Shown here one piece after another: positions 23,238-34,564 of a DNA stretch of 64,000 nucleotides. A program made the translations under genes and the position numbers. The notes under the pieces were generated by a model that saw only the letters and a program-made list of their open reading frames with translations, did not search any database and was not told where the DNA came from. Within the stretch, counting starts at the first letter, position 1, and each line of letters opens with the position of its first letter. The stretch comes from Nocardioides sp. dk884 (lineage in GTDB: Bacteria > Actinomycetota > Actinomycetes > Propionibacteriales > Nocardioidaceae): positions 4,005,501-4,069,500 of the forward strand of contig NZ_CP045649.1 of NCBI RefSeq assembly GCF_009557055.1. The letters run 5' to 3'.

Positions 23238-25160
23238 TTGCCTCCCTCCTCCACCCGCCGGGCGACCCGCATCGTCGCCGGGACCCTCACGGGCGCCGCC
23301 CTGGCCCTCTCCACCCTGGCCGTCTCCTCGCCCGCCTCGACCGCGGCCCCGGCGCCGAAGCCGGCGTCCGCCACCACCCTGCCCGGCGGCCTCCAGCTCA
23401 GCACCGCCTCGATCGAGGACCTCCAGGCCGGTCTCAGCGCCGGCGACTTCACCTCCGTCGACCTGGTCGAGGCCTACCTCGCCCGGATCGCCGCCATCGA
23501 CGCCAGCGGCCCCCGGCTGAACTCGGTGCGCCAGATCGCCGCCGACGCCCGCGCCCAGGCGGTCGCCGCTGACCGCGCCCGAGCTGCCGGGCAGACCGGT
23601 CCCCTGCTCGGCATCCCGATCCTGATCAAGGACAACATCGACGCCGCCGGCATGCCGACCACGGCCGGCAGCGTCGCGCTGGCGAACTCGTTCCCCGCGG
23701 CGGATGCGCCCGCGACCGCGGCGCTGCGCGAGGCCGGCGCGATCATCCTGGGCAAGACCAATCTCACGGAGTTCGCCAACTACACGACCAGCGGGATGCC
23801 CGCCGGCTACAGCTCGCTGGGCGGCCAGGTCCTCAACGCCTACGACCTGTCCCAGACCCCGAGCGGCTCGAGCGCCGGTTCCGGCGTCGCTGCCTCGACG
23901 GCTCTGGCCGCCGCCACGGTCGGGTCGGAGACCTCCGGGTCCATCCTCAGCCCGGCCAACGCCAACTCCCTCGTCGGAGTCAAGCCGACCGTCGGACTGA
24001 TCAGCCGCACCGGCGTCATCCCGATCTCCGCCTCCCAGGACACCGTGGGCCCGATGGCGCGCTCGGTGTACGACGCCGCCGCCGTTCTCACCGGCCTGAC
24101 CACGGGCGCCGATCCCGAGGACAGCGCCACCGCTGGCGCGGATGTCTACGACGACGTCGACTACACCGCCGGGCTCTCCGAGACCGCCCTCGAAGGCGTG
24201 CGCCTCGGCGTGGTCGCCTCGACCAACGAGGCGTACAACACCGCACTCACCGTGCTCGAGGCCCAGGGAGCCACCCTCGTCCCGGTGACCGCTCCGGCCA
24301 GCTCCCAGCAGCCGGGCATCCTCTCCTACGAGTTCGAGCGCGACCTCAACGCCTATCTGGCCCGCCTCCCCGAGAGTGCGCCCATGGACACGCTGAGCGA
24401 CATCATCGCGTTCAACAACGCCCACGCCGGCGTGGCACTGAAGTTCGGCCAGACCCTGCTCACCGCCTCCGAGGCCGTCGACCTCACCGACCCCGCGCAG
24501 CTCGAGGCCTACGAGACCGCCCGCGACCTGGGCATCGCCGAGAGCCGCGCCAACATCGATGCCGTGCTCGAGGCGAACGACCTCGACGCCATCGTCAGCA
24601 ACGCCGGCACCACCGGCATCGGTGCCCGCGCCGGGTACCCGTCGGTCACGCTCCCGGCCGGCTACGCGCCCACCAACAGGCGTCCGGTCGCGGTCACCTT
24701 CCTGGGCACCGCCTACACCGAAGCGGCCTTGCTCGGGTACGCCGCGGACTTCGAGGCGGCCGCCGACGTGTGGCTGCCGCCGGAGCTGATCAACCCCACC
24801 GCGTTCACCTGCACCCCGCTGGCCAGCGCCGACTCCGTCCGGGACTGTGACGAGCCGGAGCCGCAGATCGCGACCTCGGCGACCCTGGCGTCGTTCGTCC
24901 GCAACCCGGTGCTCAAGGGCCAGCGGGCCAAGGTGCGGGTCGCCGTCGCAGCCGGTGGCGAGCAGGCCACCGGACGGGTAATCGCCACTGTCAAGGGCAA
25001 GGTCGTCGGCCGGGCCACGCTCACGCGGGCCGGGCGCGCCACGATCACGCTGAAGAAGCTGGGGGCCGGACGCCACCGCGTCGTCCTCGGCTACGCCGGC
25101 AGCGACACCGTGGCGCCGTCGAAGGACGCGCTGACGCTGGTGGTCAAGCGCAAGAAGTAG
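23238..25160 (+). CDS. secreted amidase-signature hydrolase with a C-terminal beta domain
   Basis: 640 residues from a TTG at 23238, chosen because GAAGGA sits 6 bases upstream and it gives a clean signal peptide (PSSTRRATRIVAGTLTG, hydrophobic core, Ala-rich cleavage region). A GTG at 23166 in frame has no such support. The amidase-signature triad is visible: Lys in ILIKDNID, the cis-Ser in GSSAGSG, and the nucleophile Ser in GSETSGSI. Motifs LGIPIL, GKTNLTEFA and KPTVGLISR agree. After about residue 530 a short linker leads to a small Ig-like/transthyretin-like beta domain (KGQRAKVRVAVAAGG to the C-terminal KRKK). It probably acts outside the cell on an amide; the substrate is unknown. Confidence 0.86.
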   Translation: MPPSSTRRATRIVAGTLTGAALALSTLAVSSPASTAAPAPKPASATTLPGGLQLSTASIEDLQAGLSAGDFTSVDLVEAYLARIAAIDASGPRLNSVRQIAADARAQAVAADRARAAGQTGPLLGIPILIKDNIDAAGMPTTAGSVALANSFPAADAPATAALREAGAIILGKTNLTEFANYTTSGMPAGYSSLGGQVLNAYDLSQTPSGSSAGSGVAASTALAAATVGSETSGSILSPANANSLVGVKPTVGLISRTGVIPISASQDTVGPMARSVYDAAAVLTGLTTGADPEDSATAGADVYDDVDYTAGLSETALEGVRLGVVASTNEAYNTALTVLEAQGATLVPVTAPASSQQPGILSYEFERDLNAYLARLPESAPMDTLSDIIAFNNAHAGVALKFGQTLLTASEAVDLTDPAQLEAYETARDLGIAESRANIDAVLEANDLDAIVSNAGTTGIGARAGYPSVTLPAGYAPTNRRPVAVTFLGTAYTEAALLGYAADFEAAADVWLPPELINPTAFTCTPLASADSVRDCDEPEPQIATSATLASFVRNPVLKGQRAKVRVAVAAGGEQATGRVIATVKGKVVGRATLTRAGRATITLKKLGAGRHRVVLGYAGSDTVAPSKDALTLVVKRKK

Positions 25161-25190
25161 CCGCGCCGCGGGCCACGCGGGTGCCGCCCC

Positions 25191-26845
<1,655 letters not shown>

Positions 26846-26849
<4 letters not shown>

Positions 26850-28387
26850 CGCAGCTCCCCGATCTCCTCCTCGGCGGCGGCCACCACGGCGCCGCAGCGC
26901 ACGAGGTCGACGGCCACCTCGATCTCCGGGGCCAGGAACCGGTCCGGCCCCGGGCCCTCCACTCCGGCCCCGCGCAGCAGCGCGACCACCGCGTCGGTCC
27001 CCGCAGCAGGGATCAGCGGCGCGCGCAGGTCGAGCGCCCGCGCCGCGGTCAGCACCTCGATCGCCAGCACCCGGGTGAGCCCCTCGACGCTGCGGCGCAG
27101 CTTGCGCGCGGCCGACCAGCCCATCGAGACGTGGTCCTCCTGCATCGCGCTGGAGGGGATCGAGTCGACCGAGGCGGGCACCGCGAGCCGCTTGAGCTCG
27201 GTGACGATCGCGGCCTGGGTGTACTGCGCGATCATGTGCCCGCTGTCCACGCCCGGGTCCGCGGCGAGGAACGCCGGCAGCCCGTGGCTGCGCGCGACGT
27301 CGAGGAACCGGTCGGTACGCCGCTCGCTCATCGAGGCCACGTCGGCGGCCGCGATCGCCAGGAAGTCCAGGACGTAGCCCAGCGGCGCCCCGTGGAAGTT
27401 GCCGTTGGACTCCACCCGGTCCCCGAGCACCACCGGGTTGTCGACGGCGGCGGCCAGCTCGCGCGCGGCGACGCTCGCGGCGTGCTCGACGGTGTCGCGG
27501 GCCGCGCCGTGGACCTGCGGCGCACAGCGCAGCGAGTAGGCGTCCTGCACCCGGTTGCAGTCCCGGCCGCGGTGCGAGGCCACCACCCCGGAGCCGGCGA
27601 GCAGCGCGCTCAGGTTGGCGGCCGAGTCGGCCTGACCCGGATGCGGGCGCAGCGCCTGGAGCTCGGCGGCGAAGACCCGGTCAGTGCCGAGCAGCCCCTC
27701 GACCGACATCGCCGCGGCGACGTCGGCGCTGCGCAGCAGCAGGCGCAGGTCCTCCAGCGCCAGCACCAGCATGCCGAGCATGCCGTCGGTGCCGTTGATC
27801 AGCGCGAGCCCCTCCTTCGGACCCAGCTCGACCGGGGCGAGGCCGACCTCGGCCAGCGCCTCCGCAGCCGGGCGCAGCACGCCGGCGCGATCACGCACCG
27901 GGCCCTCGCCGAGCAGCGCCAGCGCGCAGTGCGCCAGCGGGGCGAGGTCCCCGGAGCAGCCCAGCGAACCGTGCTCGTGCACCACCGGGGTGATCCCCTG
28001 GCTCAGCAGCCCGGCGAGCAGCTCGGCGGTCGCCGGGCGCACCCCGGTGTGCCCGGTCGCGAGCGTGGAGAGCCGCAGCAGCATCAGCGCCCGCACCACC
28101 TCCCGCTCCACCTCCGGGCCCGACCCCGCGGCGTGCGAGCGGACCAGGGAGCGCTGCAGCTGGGCGCGCTTCGCCAGCGGCACGTGCCGCGTCGCCAGGG
28201 CGCCGAACCCCGTCGAGACGCCGTACGACGGCTCCGGCGCGGCCGCGAGCGCATCGACGGTTTCCCGGCCCCGCGCGATCGCGGCGCGGGCCGCCGCGGA
28301 GAGCTCCACCGGCGCGCCACCCCGCGTCACCGCGACGAGGTCGGCGGGGTGGAGCGGGGCGACATCGACGACCACTGTCCTCACCAT
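26846..28387 (-). CDS. hutH: histidine ammonia-lyase
   Basis: 513 residues from the ATG at 28385-28387; a longer frame to 28453 adds a low-complexity stretch and is rejected. The enzyme deaminates L-histidine to urocanate with an MIO electrophile. The MIO tripeptide appears as Cys-Ser-Gly in HGSLGCSGDLAPLAH instead of the common Ala-Ser-Gly. Other landmarks: YGVSTGFGALATR, LINGTDGMLGML, RVQDAYSLRCAPQVHGA, and NPVVLGDRVESNGNFHG. It is first of a two-gene hutH-hutU unit. A 12-base palindrome about 85 bases upstream of the start (28471-28482) may be its operator. Confidence 0.95.
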
Positions 28388-28470
28388 CGACCCATCCAAC
28401 GCCCGCCGGCCACGCGCGTCGACCCCTCCACCTTCCCCAGCCCGCTGCGCCACCGCCGTTCACACCGCAC

Positions 28471-28482
28471 TGGTCCGGACCA
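28471..28482. promoter_or_regulatory. candidate GntR-type operator upstream of hutH
   Basis: TGGTCCGGACCA is a perfect 12-base palindrome 84 bases above the hutH start, in the 227-base gap between hutH and a divergent secreted-protein gene. TGGTC...GACCA is the general form of FadR-subfamily GntR sites. A second palindrome, CCCACCGGTGGG, is at 28518-28529. No GntR gene is in the window, so the link is inference. Confidence 0.4.
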
Positions 28483-28614
28483 CCGCGAGCCACTTGCGCC
28501 TCGCGTGTCACACATCGCCCACCGGTGGGTAGGGGATGTCGCGCGAATGCGTAGCCCGACGCGAAGTAACTCGTTGTTCGGGAATCCCCACCCCCTCTCG
28601 TTCAGGAGCCCCCC

Positions 28615-29973
28615 ATGCGACGTCTGCTGTCTCTCGGCACCGCGCTCGCGATCGCGCTCGTGCTGCCGGCGATGCCGTCAGCACACGCCGCGCCCGCCGC
28701 CTCCCCCGTCAAGGCCTCGCCCGAGTGGACGAGCATCACCACCTCCGCGACCCCGGCCGCCAAGGCCGGGAAGGGCCGCTTCACCGAGTTCGCCCTGGCC
28801 GGCGGCGGCTACGGCACCCGGATCGAGGGCGGCAGCCTGCCGGCCTCCTCCGGGCGTACGGCGCACAAGGTCATCGGCTGCACCAACGAGGTCGGCCTCA
28901 AGCGCCAGAACAGCCTCGCCGGCGTCACCATCCCCGGTCTCGGCGAGGTCGGCGCGATCAAGACCACCAACCGCACCCGCCGCTACAAGTCCGGCCGCGT
29001 CGCGTCGATCACCACCCAGAAGATCGCCGGCATCACGCTGGCCAACAACGCCTTCGGCAAGCTCGAGCTGGGCGCGATCAGCACCCGCGCCGAGGCCTAC
29101 CACGACCCGAAGACCGGCTTCGGCACCGATGTCTCGACCAACCTGCTCAGCCTCTGGTTCACCCCCCAGGGCGGCAAGCGGACCGGGTTCGACGTCCCGC
29201 TGCCCGGCCAGCCGATCAACATCCCCGGCCTCGGCCGCGTCTCGCTGGGCAACAAGGAGAGCGTCGTCAACAAGTCGCGCGCCGTCGCCCGCGCCGACGC
29301 GCTCGAGGTGTACATCGCCCCGACCAAGACCCGCATCCGGGTCGCGCACAGCTCCGCGAAGATCTTCAGCGACATCCGGACCGGCCTGTTCCGCGGCCGC
29401 GCCGGCACCCTCGAGGCCAAGGCCCTGGCCGGCCTGCTCGACGTCGGTCGCACCCAGAACATCGTGATGCCGTGCTCGGGCACCGGCGGCAAGGTCAAGA
29501 AGGACTCGGTGCTCGACGTCGACCTGCCCGGCGTCCTGGAGGTCTCGGTGGGCGGCAGCCGCCAGATGGGCAAGCAGAACGCCCGTCGCGCCTGGGGCTA
29601 TGAGGAGTCCAGCCTGGCCCGCGTCGCCCTCGGCGGCGACCTGCTCGTCATCGACGGCATCAAGGCCTCGGTGAAGGCCAACCGGCTGCGCTCGCAGAAG
29701 CCGAACAGCCGCACCAAGGTCGACACCTCGGGCACCACGGTCGGCAGCATCACGCTCAACGGCCAGAAGCTGACCCTGCCGAAGGACATCCCCTCGATCG
29801 AGATCCCGGGCCTGCCGCTGCTCTCGGTGAAGTTCAACGTCGTCGAGCGGGGCAAGTGGGGCGCCAAGGCGATCGCCGTGCAGCTCAGCGTGCTCGACGT
29901 CAGCAGCGAGTTCTACGGCGCCAAGATCAACCTCGGCACCGCGATGTTGAAGATCTACGACGCCAAGCGCTGA
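28615..29973 (+). CDS. secreted beta-rich protein (choice-of-anchor-P-like), function unknown
   Basis: 452 residues starting MRRLLSLGTALAIALVLPAMPSAHA, a standard Sec signal peptide cut after the Ala-x-Ala near residue 26. The mature part is rich in short strands and in Gly, Thr and Lys, with no recognisable catalytic motif. Two cysteines, in VIGCTNEVG and VMPCSGTGG, could form a disulfide. Repeating patterns such as TIPGLGEVGAIKTTNRTRRY and NIPGLGRVSLGN suggest duplicated beta modules. It resembles actinobacterial exported proteins grouped as choice-of-anchor P, but I see no C-terminal sorting motif, so it is probably released or wall-associated. A strong hairpin follows. Confidence 0.72.
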   Translation: MRRLLSLGTALAIALVLPAMPSAHAAPAASPVKASPEWTSITTSATPAAKAGKGRFTEFALAGGGYGTRIEGGSLPASSGRTAHKVIGCTNEVGLKRQNSLAGVTIPGLGEVGAIKTTNRTRRYKSGRVASITTQKIAGITLANNAFGKLELGAISTRAEAYHDPKTGFGTDVSTNLLSLWFTPQGGKRTGFDVPLPGQPINIPGLGRVSLGNKESVVNKSRAVARADALEVYIAPTKTRIRVAHSSAKIFSDIRTGLFRGRAGTLEAKALAGLLDVGRTQNIVMPCSGTGGKVKKDSVLDVDLPGVLEVSVGGSRQMGKQNARRAWGYEESSLARVALGGDLLVIDGIKASVKANRLRSQKPNSRTKVDTSGTTVGSITLNGQKLTLPKDIPSIEIPGLPLLSVKFNVVERGKWGAKAIAVQLSVLDVSSEFYGAKINLGTAMLKIYDAKR

Positions 29974-30040
29974 GCGCCGGCGTCCCCGGCCGGCACCCGC
30001 CGGCCAGCACCACCGCACCATCCGCGCAGCGGCACCGCAC

Positions 30041-30068
30041 CGGGCGGGGACCCACAGGTCCCCGCCCG
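30041..30068 (+). terminator. hairpin terminator after the secreted beta-rich protein gene
   Basis: Perfect 12-bp stem, CGGGCGGGGACC (30041-30052) with GGTCCCCGCCCG (30057-30068), closing on CACA and followed by TTGTCC. It lies 68 bases after the stop codon at 29973. Confidence 0.8.
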
Positions 30069-30146
30069 TTGTCCTGCTCGGCGAGAATGGAGATGCGCAT
30101 CACAACGACCTGCGCACGAGGGTCCGGAATCGGGCTCGCACTACAT

Positions 30147-30162
30147 GTTACCGACGGGTAGA
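30147..30162. promoter_or_regulatory. candidate beta-oxidation operator upstream of the EtfD-like gene
   Basis: GTTACCGACGGGTAGA has the form GTTAC-N6-GTAGA. It matches the perfect GTTAC-N6-GTAAC palindrome found in front of fadE at 48038-48053. It lies about 100 bases upstream of the EtfD-like start codon. The form is that of TetR-type repressor sites of acyl-CoA metabolism; the regulator is not in the window. Confidence 0.5.
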
Positions 30163-30264
30163 GTCGCTCTCATGTCGAGCGGGCGACCACCGCTCTCGGC
30201 GAGCCCCCTAGGCTCGCGATCGTGCCCGGTGCCGGGCACGCACCACGACGAGGAGCCGTAGTCC

Positions 30265-33200
30265 ATGCAGATCTTCGCCATCGTTGTCTCGTTGGCCTTC
30301 ACCGTGGTCGCCGTCACCATGACCGCGATCGCCGTCCGCAGCATCCTTGCGACCCTGCGCGTCGGTGGCCCGACCACGGGCCGCACCGACCAGCCGGGGC
30401 GCCGCTCCTGGACGATGGTCAAGGAAACGTTGGGTCACACCCGGATGCTCCAGTGGCACTGGGTCGGCATCATGCACTGGTTCGTCTACGCCGGGTTCAT
30501 CGTGCTCGCCGGCGCGGTCGCGACGGGCTACTTCCAGCTGTTCAAGCCGGACTTCGCGCTGCCGATCATCGGCCACTTCTTCGCCTACGAGTGGCTCAGC
30601 GAGGGCCTCGGCCTGCTGAGCACCATCGGCATCGTCTTCCTGATCATCTACCGACAGGTGAACCACCCCCGGCGCAAGGGGAAGAAGAGCCGCTTCTACG
30701 GCTCCAACTTCTGGCAGGCCTACTTCGTCGAGGCCATGGCGCTGCTCGAGGGCTCCGCGATCCTGTTCATCCGCGGCGCGGAGTACAACCTGGGCCGGAT
30801 CGCCAGCGACCACCCCGAGGACTTCGACCGCTTCCACTTCCCGATCAGCTCGGTGGTCGGCGACGCGCTCTTCCCGACCTCCGCCGGCTCCGAGGGCACC
30901 CTCGAGACCATCATCATCGTGATCGCGATGCTCAAGATCGTCACCGCGATGGTCTGGCTGATGGTGATCGCCAACAACCTCACGATGGGCGTGGCCTGGC
31001 ACCGCTTCACCGCCTGGCCCAACATCTGGTTCAAGCGCGAGGGCTCCGGCCGCACCGCGCTGGGCGGCATGAAGCCGCTGACCAACGACGGCAAGGCCGT
31101 CACGCTCGACGACATCGACGACCTCGACGAGGACGCCACGCTGGGTGTCGGCAAGCTGGAGGACTTCTCCTGGAAGGGCATCCTCGACTTCACGACCTGC
31201 ACCGAGTGCGGTCGCTGCCAGAGCCAGTGCCCGGCCTGGAACACCGACAAGCCGCTGTCCCCGAAGCTGCTCATCACCGCGCTGCGCGACCACGCCTACG
31301 CCAAGGCGCCGTACTCCATCGCCGGCGGCGAGGGCAGCGAGGCTGCCACCGCGCTGCTGGAGAACGACGAGGTGCTGGCCCGCGAGGCTGCGCGCCCGCT
31401 GGTCGGCAAGACCGACCCCGACGAGTGGTTCTACATGCCGGAGTCCGGCTCCGCGGTGATCGACGAGGACGTGCTCTGGTCGTGCACCTCGTGCGGTGCC
31501 TGCGTCCAGCAGTGCCCCGTCGACATCGAGCACGTCGACCACATCATGGACATGCGCCGCTACCAGGTGCTGGTGGAGTCGAACTTCCCCGCCGAGCTCA
31601 ACGGGCTGTTCAAGGGCCTGGAGAACAAGGGCAACCCGTGGAACATGTCCGCGAACGCCCGCCTCGACTGGGCCAAGGACCTGCCCTTCGACGTCAAGGT
31701 CGTCGGTGACGACATCGAGTCGCTCGAGGAGGTCGACTGGCTGTTCTGGGTCGGCTGCGCCGGCGCCTACGAGGACCGCGCCAAGAAGACCACCCGCGCG
31801 GTCGCCGAGCTGCTCGACATGGCCGGCGTCTCCTTCGGCGTCCTCGGCAACGGCGAGACCTGCAGCGGCGACCCCGCCCGCCGCGCCGGCAACGAGTTCG
31901 TCTTCCAGGGCCTGGCCACCCAGAACGTCGAGACGTTCAAGGAGTACAAGGTCAAGAAGGCCGTCACGACCTGTGCGCACTGCTTCAACACGCTGAAGAA
32001 CGAGTACAAGGAGTTCGGCATCGAGCTGGAGGTGGTCCACCACACCCAGCTGCTGAACCGCCTGGTCCGCGAGGGCAAGCTGACGCCGGTCAACGACGGC
32101 GCCGGCGCCCACAAGCGCACGATCACCTACCACGACCCCTGCTACATCGGTCGCCACAACGGGGTCTACGAGCCGCCGCGCGAGCTGCTCCAGGTGCTCC
32201 CGGGCGCCGAGGTCCGCGAGATGGAGCGCAACTCCGAGCGGTCCTTCTGCTGCGGCGCCGGTGGCGCTCGCATGTGGATGGAGGAGAACCTCGGCGAGCG
32301 GATCAACGTCAACCGCACCGTGGAGGCCGTCGGCACCGGTGCCGACCAGATCGCGACCGGCTGCCCGTTCTGCCGCGTGATGCTCTCCGACGGCCTCACC
32401 GCCCAGCAGGCCAAGGGCGAGGCCCGCGAGGAGGTCGAGGTCCTCGACGTCGCGCAGATGCTGCTCGCCTCGGTCAAGGGCGAGATGGCCACCAAGCTGG
32501 CCCCGGGCAGCGGTACGGCGCCGGTCGCGGCTCCCGCTGCGAAGGCGGCTCCTGCGGCGAAGGCCGCGGGGTCGGACGCCGACGTGGCGACGAAGGCCGA
32601 GCCGGAGTCGGGCGACGTCACCCAGACCGAGAACACCGTGACCGCGACCGAGGACGCCGGCCCGGCGGCCAAGGCCTCCGGTGGCACCTCGCTCTTCGAC
32701 GACGCCTCGTCGATGTTCGACGAGCCGGCCACCGCTGCCGCCGAGAAGTCGGTGGCGCAGGAGGCCCAGGCGGCCAAGCCCGCCTCCAGCGGTGGCTCGC
32801 TCTTCGACCTCGGCGGCGACGAGCCGGAGGCTGCGGCTGCCCCGACGAAGGCTGCTCCGGCGAAGGCTGCCAAGACCGAGACCGACCTCGGCTCCGGCGG
32901 GTCGCTGTTTGACCTGGGCGGCGATGGGCCGGCTGCTCCCGCGGCCGCGCCTGCGCCGGCTGAGGCCAAGGCCGAGACCAAGACTGAGCCTGCCAAGGCG
33001 GAGCCCGCCGCGGCGGCGCCTGCCAAGCCGGAGGTCGACCTGGGCGCTGGCGGTTCGCTGTTCGACCTGGTCGCCGAGGAGCCGGCCGCACCGGCGGCCG
33101 AGTCCAAGACCGAGCCCAAGGCTGAGCCCGCCCCGGCGGCGCCGGTCGAGGCCAAGGCTGAGCCCGCCCCGGCGGCGGCTGTCGAGCCGCAGGCCGACGT

Positions 33201-33762
33201 CGACTTCGACAACCTGGGCTCGCTGTTCGACCTGTCCGCACCCGAGGCGGCTCCGGCCGCTCCGGCTCCGGCGGCTCCTGCTCCTGCTGCGGCAGAGGAG
33301 GCGCCGGCGCCGACCGCTCCGGCCGAGACCCCGGCGGAGCCCGAGCCGGTCGCGGAGGCTGCGCCCGCAGCGCCCGCGCCCGTCGTAGCCGACTCCCCCG
33401 CCCCGGCGACGGACGTCGACTTCGACAACCTGGGTTCGCTCTTCGACATCGCGACCCCCGAGGCGGCTCCGGCTCCGACTCAGACTGCGGCAGCTCCGGC
33501 TCCGGAGGCCGCCGCCCCCGCGCCGACCGCCGCGGTCACCGAGACCGCAGCTCCCGAGCAGGCGAGCGGCGCCGCGGTCAGCGAGGCGGCCACCGAGGAG
33601 GAGCCCGAGTCCGAGACGCCGGTCGAGGACGAGCCGGTCGAGGACGAGCCCACCGAGGAGGAGCCGGCCGAGAAGAAGCCGACCCCCGCCGTCAACGGCG
33701 AGGCACACCAGCCCCGCACCGACGCGGACATCCACAGCACCGGGTCGCTGTTCGACCTCTGA
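30265..33762 (+). CDS. EtfD-like membrane Fe-S oxidoreductase with a long SLFD-repeat tail
   Basis: 1165 residues. The first 250 hold about five membrane helices resembling a nitrate-reductase-gamma/HdrE-type cytochrome b part. Two 4Fe-4S motifs follow: C312-x2-C315-x2-C318-x3-C322 and C407-x2-C410-x2-C413-x3-C417. Then come CCG-type cysteine domains of heterodisulfide-reductase subunits (TCAHCFNTLKNEY, SFCCGAGGARMW). This layout matches the actinobacterial ETF-oxidising protein EtfD (Rv0338c type), which passes acyl-CoA dehydrogenase electrons to menaquinone. From about residue 745 a 420-residue Ala/Pro/Glu-rich, probably disordered tail carries seven SLFD motifs plus one SMFD, the last at the very C-terminus. 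An operator-like site shared with fadE supports the role. The start ATG at 30265 lacks an ideal ribosome site. Confidence 0.88.
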   Translation: MQIFAIVVSLAFTVVAVTMTAIAVRSILATLRVGGPTTGRTDQPGRRSWTMVKETLGHTRMLQWHWVGIMHWFVYAGFIVLAGAVATGYFQLFKPDFALPIIGHFFAYEWLSEGLGLLSTIGIVFLIIYRQVNHPRRKGKKSRFYGSNFWQAYFVEAMALLEGSAILFIRGAEYNLGRIASDHPEDFDRFHFPISSVVGDALFPTSAGSEGTLETIIIVIAMLKIVTAMVWLMVIANNLTMGVAWHRFTAWPNIWFKREGSGRTALGGMKPLTNDGKAVTLDDIDDLDEDATLGVGKLEDFSWKGILDFTTCTECGRCQSQCPAWNTDKPLSPKLLITALRDHAYAKAPYSIAGGEGSEAATALLENDEVLAREAARPLVGKTDPDEWFYMPESGSAVIDEDVLWSCTSCGACVQQCPVDIEHVDHIMDMRRYQVLVESNFPAELNGLFKGLENKGNPWNMSANARLDWAKDLPFDVKVVGDDIESLEEVDWLFWVGCAGAYEDRAKKTTRAVAELLDMAGVSFGVLGNGETCSGDPARRAGNEFVFQGLATQNVETFKEYKVKKAVTTCAHCFNTLKNEYKEFGIELEVVHHTQLLNRLVREGKLTPVNDGAGAHKRTITYHDPCYIGRHNGVYEPPRELLQVLPGAEVREMERNSERSFCCGAGGARMWMEENLGERINVNRTVEAVGTGADQIATGCPFCRVMLSDGLTAQQAKGEAREEVEVLDVAQMLLASVKGEMATKLAPGSGTAPVAAPAAKAAPAAKAAGSDADVATKAEPESGDVTQTENTVTATEDAGPAAKASGGTSLFDDASSMFDEPATAAAEKSVAQEAQAAKPASSGGSLFDLGGDEPEAAAAPTKAAPAKAAKTETDLGSGGSLFDLGGDGPAAPAAAPAPAEAKAETKTEPAKAEPAAAAPAKPEVDLGAGGSLFDLVAEEPAAPAAESKTEPKAEPAPAAPVEAKAEPAPAAAVEPQADVDFDNLGSLFDLSAPEAAPAAPAPAAPAPAAAEEAPAPTAPAETPAEPEPVAEAAPAAPAPVVADSPAPATDVDFDNLGSLFDIATPEAAPAPTQTAAAPAPEAAAPAPTAAVTETAAPEQASGAAVSEAATEEEPESETPVEDEPVEDEPTEEEPAEKKPTPAVNGEAHQPRTDADIHSTGSLFDL

Positions 33763-34224
33763 CCACCTGGTCACGACCGACGGGTCGTGCGGACGAGACA
33801 CCTCGCCCGCACGGCCCGTTCGTCATTTCGAGGCGAGCGGCCCGACGTACCGGCCAGCACACGGCGCGGCCCTGGGCCCGGGCCACGATTGGTCACGAAC
33901 GACACCGAAACGCCCCCCAACGCTGTCGTTGGGGACCAAACGTGAGGGGTCCGCGGCGCGGGACCGTCCAACCAGCCCGACGCGGGGCCTCCGCCCCGGG
34001 GCCTCACCACCCGCCACCACGAATGGTCACGAACGACACCGCAACACCCCCCAACACTGTCGTTGGGGACCAAACGAGAGGGGTCCGCGGCGCGGGGCCC
34101 TCCGACCAGCTCCGCGCGGGGCCCCCACCCCGGGCCTCACCACCCGCCACCACGAATGGTCACGAACGACACCGAAACGGCCCCCAACGCTGTCGTTGGG
34201 GACCAAACGTGAGGGGTCGGAGCC
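33763..34224. other. 462-base convergent intergenic region
   Basis: No gene is supported between the EtfD-like gene and the small membrane protein, both of which end here. From 33891 to about 34217 it is filled by a 133-134-bp tandem repeat (listed separately). The first 128 bases contain no recognised feature. Confidence 0.6.
33891..34217. repeat. 133-134-bp tandem repeat array, each unit with a hairpin
   Basis: Copies begin with GGTCACGAACGACACCG at 33891, 34025 and 34158; the third is partial and ends near 34217. Each contains CCCCAACG-CTGT-CGTTGGGG (33915-33934, 34049-34068 with one mismatch, 34182-34201), an 8-bp stem with a 4-base loop, followed by ACCAAACG. Units also share GAGGGGTC-CGCGGCGCG and CCTCACCACCCGCCACCACGAA segments. 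Position between convergent ends suggests multiplied bidirectional terminators or a small repeated element. Confidence 0.9.
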
Positions 34225-34551
34225 TCAGGCCCGCTCGTCGGGGGCGGTGGCGCCGGCGTCCGCGGCCGGCGCGGCCGGGTCGCCAGCGTCAGGGGCGCCG
34301 GCGCCCGACACCAGCAGCGGGCGCAGCCACGCCCAGAGGAGGAATCCCAGGCCGGCGGCGAGCATCGCGAGGCCCGACCACAGGTTGGCGTTGACGCCAC
34401 CGGTCTTCTCGGTGGCCGGGTCACCGAAGAGGCCCATCAGCACCAGGATCACGCCGTACGTCGCGATCAGCAGGCCGATGACGTTGCGGATGTCGAGCGC
34501 GCCGGCCTTGTGGCGTCGCTCAGCACGGCGGGACTTCGAACGCTGCGACAT
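34225..34551 (-). CDS. small membrane protein paired with the symporter
   Basis: 108 residues: a basic N-terminus (QRSKSRRAERRHK), two predicted membrane helices (IGLLIATYGVILVLMGLF and WSGLAMLAAGLGFLLWAWL) and an acidic Ala/Pro tail ending DERA. The ATG at 34549-34551 has GGGAG upstream and lies 13 bases after the symporter stop, so the two are cotranscribed. Small two-helix proteins are often encoded directly after SSS-family transporters; a stabilising or regulatory role is inferred from position only. No family name is assigned. Confidence 0.8.
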   Translation of the reverse strand: MSQRSKSRRAERRHKAGALDIRNVIGLLIATYGVILVLMGLFGDPATEKTGGVNANLWSGLAMLAAGLGFLLWAWLRPLLVSGAGAPDAGDPAAPAADAGATAPDERA

Positions 34552-34564
34552 CGAGACTCCCTGC

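Noticed and set aside
22860..25076. 738-residue minus-strand open frame opposite the amidase
   Set aside because: It is antisense to an amidase with all catalytic motifs and a signal peptide; composition is that of a shadow frame.
33891..34217. Tandem array considered as a CRISPR
   Set aside because: Units are 133-134 bp with no unique spacers and no cas genes are present.
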